Source: Candidatus Sumerlaeaceae bacterium (GTDB lineage Bacteria; Sumerlaeota; Sumerlaeia; Sumerlaeales; Sumerlaeaceae). From it: a stretch of DNA of 41,658 bases. Of this stretch, positions 24,746 to 31,703 are shown piece after piece. The notes beneath the pieces were generated by a model. That model was not told the origin of the DNA. It ran no database searches and worked only from the letters and a program-made list of their open reading frames with translations. The DNA lies in assembly GCA_026418615.1 (NCBI GenBank), contig JAOAAY010000034.1, positions 1 through 41,658 of the forward strand, given 5' to 3'. Numbering within the stretch: the stretch's first letter is position 1; every line of letters starts with the position of its first letter. Both the position numbers and the translations under genes were made by a program.

Positions 24746-25893
24746 TGGAGTGAGTCTGTCGCCACTAGATGCTCGTACAACGACAGATAGTCCCGAACCA
24801 TCCTCTCTTGGCTGAAAAACTCAAGCACTCGTCGCCGTGCAGCCGCACCCAGACGGGCCCGCAATTGCGCATCCGATAGCAGATAGTGCAAGATCACCGC
24901 GAGGGCTTCGGGAGAACCCGTCGAGAAAAGCAACCCCGCTTCGCCGTCGCTGACCAGTTCTGGCAAGCCTCCTGTGTTGCTGGCAGCAACTGCCACCCCC
25001 GCACTCATGGCCTCCGCTGCGGCCAGACCAAACGACTCCCGCAAGGAAGGCTGCACGAAGACATCGCATGCGGCCATAGCACTCGCCATGTCGGCACGCC
25101 AGCCGGGGAAAACGAAGCAGCCGCCGAGTCCGGCCTCGGTGACAGCCTGCTCGAGACATTCGCGCAAGGGCCCCTCTCCCCAAACGACGAACCGGGCGCG
25201 CGCCAGACGCTTGACAACATGGACGGCCGCTCGAACCAAGACGATATGGCCCTTTACTGCGCGCAGATTGCCCGCCGCACCAACTAAAAGCGTATCGTCC
25301 GGGAAGCCCAAAGATCGAATCAGATCAGCCCGCCCAGCGCGCTTTTCCGGATGAAAGGTTACGGTATCAACCCCATTGGGTATGACGCGTAATCTGTCGT
25401 GGGAAAGCCCGGCCGCCAGCAGGTCATGCCGCGTGGCGTCGGAGACAGCCACCACAGCGTTCGCATGACGGCTGACGCGCCGGAACGCTGACGGCACAAT
25501 CCATCGCGCAATCACCCCGCCTTCCTCCCACTCGTGCGTGCCGTGCTGAGTGACGACGACACGCGGGACACCGGTCAAACGCGCAATCGGAACACCCAAC
25601 AGGGTCGGGCGGAGCAGCGAGGCATGGAAGACATCCGGCTGAAAGGTTCGAATCTCGTATGCCAGCCTTTGGAGCGCAAACACATGCCGGCCTGAGGGCA
25701 TGTCCACAAAACGAGTTTCCAAACCGAGACAAGCCAGATGCCTTTCGAACGGGCCGGTCCGCCGCAGCGCCGCTACGCGGCACACACACCTCTTGGAGAC
25801 CTGGACCCCGGCGGCAACGGCCGCCATGAGGCGCGTCGGCGCGTCCGGCTCAAAGGCGTTGACAAGATAAAAGACGCGAAGTGGCCGCTCCAT
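24742..25893 (-). CDS. Glycosyltransferase family 4 (GT-B fold)
   Basis: 383 residues from the ATG at 25893, which has GGAAAGG upstream; an in-frame ATG at 25926 has no such site. The N-terminal Rossmann half begins RPLRVFYLVNAFEPDAPTR. The C-terminal GT4 half has VGAAGNLRAVKGHIVLVRAA, FPGWRADMASAMAACDVFV and the EX7E segment PSLRESFGLAAAEAMSAGV, followed by NTGGLPELVSDGEAGLL. It retains nucleotide-sugar donor features, so it should extend a glycan at the cytoplasmic face. It sits 67 bases after the response regulator, and its product is probably co-regulated with it. Confidence 0.92.
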   Translation of the reverse strand: MERPLRVFYLVNAFEPDAPTRLMAAVAAGVQVSKRCVCRVAALRRTGPFERHLACLGLETRFVDMPSGRHVFALQRLAYEIRTFQPDVFHASLLRPTLLGVPIARLTGVPRVVVTQHGTHEWEEGGVIARWIVPSAFRRVSRHANAVVAVSDATRHDLLAAGLSHDRLRVIPNGVDTVTFHPEKRAGRADLIRSLGFPDDTLLVGAAGNLRAVKGHIVLVRAAVHVVKRLARARFVVWGEGPLRECLEQAVTEAGLGGCFVFPGWRADMASAMAACDVFVQPSLRESFGLAAAEAMSAGVAVAASNTGGLPELVSDGEAGLLFSTGSPEALAVILHYLLSDAQLRARLGAAARRRVLEFFSQERMVRDYLSLYEHLVATDSLQ

Positions 25894-25960
25894 CACTGGG
25901 AGCCTTTCCGGGCTGTGCCGCCACATTCAACGGATCTTGCACACTCACCGACCGGGCGGA

Positions 25961-27424
25961 TCAGTCTTGCTCCTCGACGACATTCGGTTCAATCCGCAAG
26001 CCATACTTTTTGACGCGCTTGCGCAGCGTGTTGCGAGTAATACCAAGGAATTTTGCGGCTTTTGACTGGTTGCCTTTCCAGTACTGAAGCGCGCGATGAA
26101 TGAGCCGGCGTTCGACCACATCGAACGCATCGTAGCCCTCCGGGAGGGGCTGGCGACGCGCAATCTCGTCAAACAGGGCGTCGAAAATCGAGTCGTCGGC
26201 CAGCCGCAAAGTCTGGTCCGCCGCCATTGTGTCAGCAGGTTGGGCAGCCGGGCGCCCCAGATCGAGATCCTCTGCCCGGATGACATTGCCTTTCAGCCTC
26301 AGGAGGCTGTTTTTCAACAGGTTTTCCAACTCGCGCACATTGCCCGGGTAATTGTGGCGCATCAGAACAGCCATGGCCGCCTCATCCACCGTGACCCGTT
26401 TGTGGCCAAATTCCGGGGCGTGCCGGTCGAGGAAGTAACGGACAAGGGTGGGGATGTCAGAAAGGCGCTCCCGCAACGGCGGCAAAGGGATTTCAACCAC
26501 CCGCAGCCTGTAATAGAGATCCTGCCGGAACTTGCCTGCTTCGATGAGATCGGTTAGATTTTTATTTGTAGCAGCCAGGACGCGCACATCCACCTTGGTA
26601 GCGCGCGTGCTGCCAAGTTTTTCGATCTCGCCCGTTTCCAACACACGCAGCAACTTGCCCTGCGTTGACGCAGGCATTTCGGCAATTTCGTCGAGGAAGA
26701 TGGTGCCTCCGTCGCAAACCTCGAACTTGCCCGGCTTTGCCGCTGTGGCACCCGTGAAGGCTCCTTTGTGGTAACCAAACAACTCGCCCTCGAGCAGGTT
26801 TTCCGGGATCGCCGCACAGTTGACCGCCAGAAACGGGCGGTGCTTGCGGCGGCTGTGGTGGTACACGGCCCGGGCCACCAATTCCTTTCCCGTGCCGCTT
26901 TCGCCGGTAATAAGAACCGGAAGGTCGCTGTTGGCAAGACGACCGATGAGTTTGTAAACCTCTTGCATTGGTTCGCTCGAACCGACGATCTCCTCCTCGT
27001 GCTTTTCTTTGGAAAGAAGCGGTTCGTACGAAACCACCTGCCGCATGTCGAGGCTGACTTTGACCGCCGCCTGGACGACCGAACGGATATTCTCGACATC
27101 AAAAGGCTTGATCACATAATCAAACGCACCGGCCTTCATGGCCTCGATGGTGCTCTGCGTTGACGCGTAAGCCGTCACGAGGATGACGGGGGTTCGAGGG
27201 TCCAGCGCACGGATTTCACGCAGCGCGGCCAGTCCGTCCATTCCCGGCATACGGAGATCGAGCAAGATCACATCGGGCGACTCCGAACGGGCCTTTTCAA
27301 TAGCGTCCCGGCCGGTTTGCGCCTCGATGATCACATAGTCCGAGCGTTCAAAAATGCGACGGAAGGAATAGAGGGCGTCAGCCTCATCATCCACCACGAG
27401 AATCTTGGGTTTTCGCAACGGCAT
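25961..27424 (-). CDS. NtrC-family sigma54 response regulator
   Basis: 487 residues from the ATG at 27424; a GTG one codon earlier is also possible. The receiver domain has D12-D13, phosphoacceptor D56 (VILLDLRMPGMDG) and K106 (YVIKPFD). The AAA+ domain has GESGTGKE (173-180), GAFTGA (221-226) and DGGTIFLDEIAEM. The C-terminal Fis-type helix-turn-helix (GNQSKAAKFLGITRNTLRKR) binds enhancer sites. The gene overlaps the kinase stop as TGATG, so the pair forms a two-component system activating sigma54 promoters. Targets are unknown; the downstream GT4/FemAB genes are candidates. Confidence 0.95.
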   Translation of the reverse strand: MPLRKPKILVVDDEADALYSFRRIFERSDYVIIEAQTGRDAIEKARSESPDVILLDLRMPGMDGLAALREIRALDPRTPVILVTAYASTQSTIEAMKAGAFDYVIKPFDVENIRSVVQAAVKVSLDMRQVVSYEPLLSKEKHEEEIVGSSEPMQEVYKLIGRLANSDLPVLITGESGTGKELVARAVYHHSRRKHRPFLAVNCAAIPENLLEGELFGYHKGAFTGATAAKPGKFEVCDGGTIFLDEIAEMPASTQGKLLRVLETGEIEKLGSTRATKVDVRVLAATNKNLTDLIEAGKFRQDLYYRLRVVEIPLPPLRERLSDIPTLVRYFLDRHAPEFGHKRVTVDEAAMAVLMRHNYPGNVRELENLLKNSLLRLKGNVIRAEDLDLGRPAAQPADTMAADQTLRLADDSIFDALFDEIARRQPLPEGYDAFDVVERRLIHRALQYWKGNQSKAAKFLGITRNTLRKRVKKYGLRIEPNVVEEQD

Positions 27425-29199
27425 CACACAGGTCTCTCAACGGGGATCTTGATGGTAAAGGCGGCGCCCTTACCCTCAGCACTTCGCACGACGATCTTGC
27501 CGCCGTACTGAGACAACAACTTGTTGGACACAAAGAGCCCGAGACCAAACCCCTCAGGTCGCGTGGAATAGAACGGGGAAAACAAGTGAGGCACGGTTTC
27601 CGGGGCTATGCCGACGCCCGTGTCGCGGAAACTGATGGAAATCATGCCCGGTGCGCCCGCCTCCGACCTTGCAGGTGACCAGACACTGCGAATGTAGAGG
27701 ATGCCGCCGAGAGGCATAGCCTCGACGGCGTTCATAATCATATTGAGGAACACTTGGTCAAAATCGCCGCGGTCGCCCAAGATTTGCGGCAACGCACTGT
27801 CGAGGTGGCGGCGCAATTGCACCTGACGAGCCTGAAGCAAATGCCCCACAAGAAACAGCACATCCTCGAGGACGCTGTTGAGATTCAGCCATTCGGGTTT
27901 GGGCTCGCGGCGTTTGGAGAAGGTCAGAACCTGCGAGACAATGCGATCAATCCGCTCGAGTTTCTCCGCAATGATCGCCATGTCCTTCTCCCGCGATGGG
28001 ACAACCGCCTTGTCCTCGACCAGCGAATGGATTAACATGGAAATGATGCTGATCGGGTTGCGCACCTCGTGGGCAATCTCCGCACTGAGGATGCCAAGGG
28101 TTGCCAGACGATCGGCCTGACGGATGCTGTGCTCAGCATTCAACACACGCTCATAGCGCTGGGCGTTCTCGATGGCGATGCCACACAGCGACGCAAACGC
28201 ATGCAGCAACCGCATCTCGTCCTCGGAAAACCGACGACGCTCAGGGGTGTAAAGGTTGAGAAAACCGATCAGGCGTTCGTGGAAAAAAATGGGCACCGAC
28301 ATCAACGAGGCGGGCGCCGCACCCTCCGGTTTTCGCCGACCGGCACGCTGTCGGACTCTTTTGACCTTGAACACTTCCAAGGGCTGACGCCGCACGGAAA
28401 TGTCGCCTGCGCGCACAGAGGACAAATTGAAACCGGGCTGCTGAGCAAACTGCACTTGCTGGCCGCTCACCGCGCTCTGAACCAACTCGCGCTGTTCGTT
28501 GATCACCATGACAGAGCACTGGCGGATGTCCAATAATTGCCTGACTGAAGCCGTAATTCGCTGAAGCAGCGCGGGCAGCGGATCGGGCGAGATCAGCGCC
28601 TGTCCGACCTCAAACAAAGCCTCGATGCGGCGGTTTTGCTCGGCAATCCGATCGTACAAACGCGCCGTTTGAATGACCTTCGCTGCCTGAACACCAATGG
28701 CCGAGAGGAGTTTCTCATCGGCCTCGCTGAACGCCGCCAATCGTGTTGATTCGACATTGAGCACGCCGATGACCTCGCCCTCGACGCGCAGCGGGACAGC
28801 CAGTTCGCTACGCACATCACGACGCCACTCGACATACCGCGGCGACTTCGAGACATCGTCTACCCTGAGCAGGGTTCCCGTTTGCGCAACCCATCCTGTC
28901 ACGCCTTGCCCTACCGCCAGGCGCATCTGCCGGACTGATGACGCGTCCACCCCGTGGGCTACCATCACCTCTAAATGCGTACCGTCCGTGGTGAGCAGGC
29001 GGATACTGCCAGCATCGGCGCGCATCACCGAAACGGTTTCACGCATGATGCGCCGTAGCAGGGTTTCCGTCTTGGCCGTGGAATTGATCAGATCGGATAT
29101 GCGGTACAGAACCTTAAAGCGTTGGTAACGGGCAGAGGCTTTGATGGCCTGCGAGACCCGACGATTGGGAGATTTCATTTGCGGCCGGCGCTTAGGCAT
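27424..29199 (-). CDS. Double-GAF soluble histidine kinase
   Basis: 591 residues without membrane helices. GAF1 is about 45-185 and GAF2 about 205-350. The phosphoacceptor is H377 in LSAEIAHEVRNPISIIS, the NtrB-like form. The ATPase domain has NMIMNAVEAMP, DTGVGIAPE and FGLGLFVSNKLLSQYGG. It senses cytoplasmic signals and should phosphorylate the next gene's receiver. The N-terminus is basic. Two candidate starts (29199 and 29178) exist, and neither has a clear ribosome site. Its start is 258 bases from the divergent coaBC. Confidence 0.93.
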   Translation of the reverse strand: MPKRRPQMKSPNRRVSQAIKASARYQRFKVLYRISDLINSTAKTETLLRRIMRETVSVMRADAGSIRLLTTDGTHLEVMVAHGVDASSVRQMRLAVGQGVTGWVAQTGTLLRVDDVSKSPRYVEWRRDVRSELAVPLRVEGEVIGVLNVESTRLAAFSEADEKLLSAIGVQAAKVIQTARLYDRIAEQNRRIEALFEVGQALISPDPLPALLQRITASVRQLLDIRQCSVMVINEQRELVQSAVSGQQVQFAQQPGFNLSSVRAGDISVRRQPLEVFKVKRVRQRAGRRKPEGAAPASLMSVPIFFHERLIGFLNLYTPERRRFSEDEMRLLHAFASLCGIAIENAQRYERVLNAEHSIRQADRLATLGILSAEIAHEVRNPISIISMLIHSLVEDKAVVPSREKDMAIIAEKLERIDRIVSQVLTFSKRREPKPEWLNLNSVLEDVLFLVGHLLQARQVQLRRHLDSALPQILGDRGDFDQVFLNMIMNAVEAMPLGGILYIRSVWSPARSEAGAPGMISISFRDTGVGIAPETVPHLFSPFYSTRPEGFGLGLFVSNKLLSQYGGKIVVRSAEGKGAAFTIKIPVERPV

Positions 29200-29457
29200 A
29201 AAAGTACCAAGTGGTCATGGCTCGTTTCGCCAGCCGCGAGCCGATTGTCCAGACCTCAATGTAGAACGATGTTTTCATGCGATGATCCTACGAATACCGC
29301 AAAAAATGCCTCTCAGTTGTTCCTTTTTGCTCACTGCGCCGGGTGACATTTCACGCCCTGTTTTTCATGAGGCTCTTCTAACCGAGGGGTATCAAAGCCG
29401 CGGCTCCCATGACATGACTTGACGACTCCACGGCACCGCGGAACGCTTCACCGCATT

Positions 29458-30768
29458 ATGCCAGTCAACAAGGTTGTTCTCGGCGTCACCGGAAGCATCG
29501 CTGCGTACAAAGCCGCCGAGGTCTGCTCTTTACTGCGAAAAGCCGGTGTCGAGGTGCGTGTCGCCATGACGGCATGTGGCGCGCGTTTCGTTACGCCCTT
29601 GACCTTTGAGACCCTGACCCAGCACCCGGTCTATGCCGATGTGTTTGGGCAGCCTAAGTCTTATGAAATGGATCATATCGCTTGGGCGAAATGGGCGGAT
29701 GTTTTTGCAGTCGCGCCCGCCACAGCCAACATTTTAGCCAAAATGGCCCATGGGCTCGCGGACGACCCGGTCTCCACATTCTACCTTTCGTTCGACGGTC
29801 CGACGATTGTCGCCCCGGCAATGAACACCCGAATGCTGGAGCATCCGGCTACAGAAGCCAACCTGAACCTCTTGCGCTCCCGGGGCGTAGCCGTGGTGGC
29901 CCCGGCGGAGGGTTTACTGGCATGTGGTGATGTGGGCCGGGGTAAACTTGCCGATCCCGCAGCCATCGTAGCCGCAGTGCTGGGCGCACAGTCCCAAGGG
30001 GCCGGCCAACCCGTGGCCTCGCCCCCGGCCGCGAGTGTCGCCTCGGCCGCCACTGTCACCACCCTTCGCCCGCCAGACAAATCGCTTGCCGGTCGCACCG
30101 TTCTCATCACTTCCGGCCCAACGCACGAGTATCTCGATCCGGTGCGGTTTCTAACGAATCCCTCATCGGGCCGCATGGGAGCAGCCCTGACCATGGAGGC
30201 CCAGCGCCGAGGCGCCAAAGTGCATCTGGTCAGCGGGCCTGTGAGTCCCCAGATGCTCCCCACGGGCGAGGGCGTTACCGTGCATCGGGTCACCACGGCC
30301 GAACAGATGTTACGGGCCGTGCGCGACCTTGCGCCAACGGTGGATGTTTTTGTGTTTGCAGCCGCCGTTAGCGATTTTCGCGTGGCAACCCCACCGACGC
30401 ACAAAATCAAGCGTACAGGGAACTCGTTGACGCTGCCACTCATTGAAAACCCGGACATCGCCCAAGCCATCGGTTGCATCAAAGAGCGTGGCCAAATCAC
30501 CGTCGGGTTCGCCGCTGAAACCGAGGACCTCGAGCGCAATGCCTTGGCGAAACTCGAGCGCAAACGCTTGGACCTTATCGTGGCGAACAATGTCTCCAAT
30601 CCGCGCATTGGCTTTGACCGCGATGTCAATGAAGTGACCATCTACAGGCGTGACGGTAGTAGGCGCCACATTAGCGAGCGCCCGAAATCGGATGTGGCTT
30701 TTGAGGTGTTTGAGGCGGTGTTGGGATTGCTGGGGCCGCTGCAACCCGCCTCCCCGGCGACTGCCTGA
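29458..30768 (+). CDS. coaBC: Phosphopantothenoylcysteine decarboxylase/synthetase CoaBC
   Basis: 436 residues from the ATG at 29458 (a TTG frame start 39 bases earlier adds a non-family leader). The CoaC flavin domain begins VVLGVTGSIAAYKAAEV, with catalytic H73 (YEMDHIAWAKWAD), N123 (APAMN) and C156 (LLACGDVG). A Pro/Ala-rich linker follows. CoaB has LITSGPTHEYLDPVRFLTN, SSGRMGAAL, AAAVSDFRV, KIKR and FAAETEDLE. It makes 4'-phosphopantetheine from phosphopantothenate and cysteine, using CTP. No other CoA gene is adjacent. The upstream 258-base spacer is shared with the divergent kinase. Confidence 0.96.
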   Translation: MPVNKVVLGVTGSIAAYKAAEVCSLLRKAGVEVRVAMTACGARFVTPLTFETLTQHPVYADVFGQPKSYEMDHIAWAKWADVFAVAPATANILAKMAHGLADDPVSTFYLSFDGPTIVAPAMNTRMLEHPATEANLNLLRSRGVAVVAPAEGLLACGDVGRGKLADPAAIVAAVLGAQSQGAGQPVASPPAASVASAATVTTLRPPDKSLAGRTVLITSGPTHEYLDPVRFLTNPSSGRMGAALTMEAQRRGAKVHLVSGPVSPQMLPTGEGVTVHRVTTAEQMLRAVRDLAPTVDVFVFAAAVSDFRVATPPTHKIKRTGNSLTLPLIENPDIAQAIGCIKERGQITVGFAAETEDLERNALAKLERKRLDLIVANNVSNPRIGFDRDVNEVTIYRRDGSRRHISERPKSDVAFEVFEAVLGLLGPLQPASPATA

Positions 30769-30789
30769 GCCGGCAGGTACCTGCGGCAC

Positions 30790-31641
30790 TTAGTCGAGCG
30801 ACTGCACTTCGAAGTCCAGCAGGCCGATGTCGTGGTCTCCTTCGGGCGTCTGCACAATGCCAAAAACAACGCGTGTGACTTTCGTCCGCTCCAGATTCAA
30901 ATTGCGCCGCCGGATTTCGGCCTCCTCCAGACGGCTCATGTGTGCCACCGCCTCGGGCGACAGTTCGAAAACCTCGTAAATTCCCGGAGTAGAATAACTG
31001 TTGGCAAAAAACCGATCCCCCCGCGCGTCTGCCGAACTCAGGAAATTCTGCTCAGCCGGGCCGGTGAGCACCTGGCGCGAAACTCTCAGGCGGTGACGGC
31101 GCATGACTTCATCTATGATCGCTTGAGGATGACCGGAAAGGTCCAATTGGCGAACCGTCCCCTTTGGACCTGCGGCAATGTCCAGGGAGCGCGCGCGTCC
31201 GGCCATGGCCTTCAGGACCGCACGCTCCGCTGCACTCTCCGCGTCTGCCCGCGCTTGGGCGAGACGCGCCTTCAAATCCTCGCGCTCGCGCTCCAATTCC
31301 CGGAGAGTGGTTGCATCCAAACCTGAAGGTTGGGATTCTGCCTCGGGCGGAGGCTCAGGGGCGGAGTCGTTGGACGGCAAGGGTGTAGCCATTGGAGGCA
31401 AAGAAATCTGTTTTTGTTGCTCGACAGCCGGCAAGGCAATTGCACCTACGGGATAGCGCGGATTCGGCTGTTCGATGGAAGCATCAAGACTCAACACCAC
31501 TATGGCCCGCTGAGGCGAATCCGGCCACCGGCCACGAAGGTGCGCAAGGCCGGCAAACAATAATCCGGTACCTGCAACGGCCACCGTTGCAGCAAGCAAG
31601 GCATCGCGCCGCGTCACCAAGGGTCGCCGGGCAATCATCAT
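30790..31641 (-). CDS. Membrane-anchored coiled-coil protein of unknown function
   Basis: 283 residues. An N-terminal helix (about 14-36, DALLAATVAVAGTGLLFAGL) behind Arg residues suggests type II anchoring with the rest outside. Residues about 75-105 are Pro/Ser-rich, as in periplasm-spanning linkers. A coiled coil follows (about 108-150, LRELEREREDLKARLAQARA). A folded C-terminal domain (about 150-283) has IIDEVMRRHRLRVSRQVL, YSTPGIYEVFELSP and a closing TKVTRVVFGIVQTPEG. The anchor-proline-coil layout recalls TonB/TolA/TolR-type proteins, but I find no family match. It sits between convergent coaBC and the divergent oxidoreductase. Confidence 0.75.
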   Translation of the reverse strand: MMIARRPLVTRRDALLAATVAVAGTGLLFAGLAHLRGRWPDSPQRAIVVLSLDASIEQPNPRYPVGAIALPAVEQQKQISLPPMATPLPSNDSAPEPPPEAESQPSGLDATTLRELEREREDLKARLAQARADAESAAERAVLKAMAGRARSLDIAAGPKGTVRQLDLSGHPQAIIDEVMRRHRLRVSRQVLTGPAEQNFLSSADARGDRFFANSYSTPGIYEVFELSPEAVAHMSRLEEAEIRRRNLNLERTKVTRVVFGIVQTPEGDHDIGLLDFEVQSLD

Positions 31642-31703
31642 TCGGTTGACCTGTCAGCCGCCGGCTCAATACACATAACCAAAGCCATCTCTCAGTACCC
31701 GAT

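Noticed and set aside
30773-30784. Perfect 12-base palindrome between coaBC and the anchored protein
   Set aside because: No loop and no T-run, so not a terminator; a single short palindrome is not significant.
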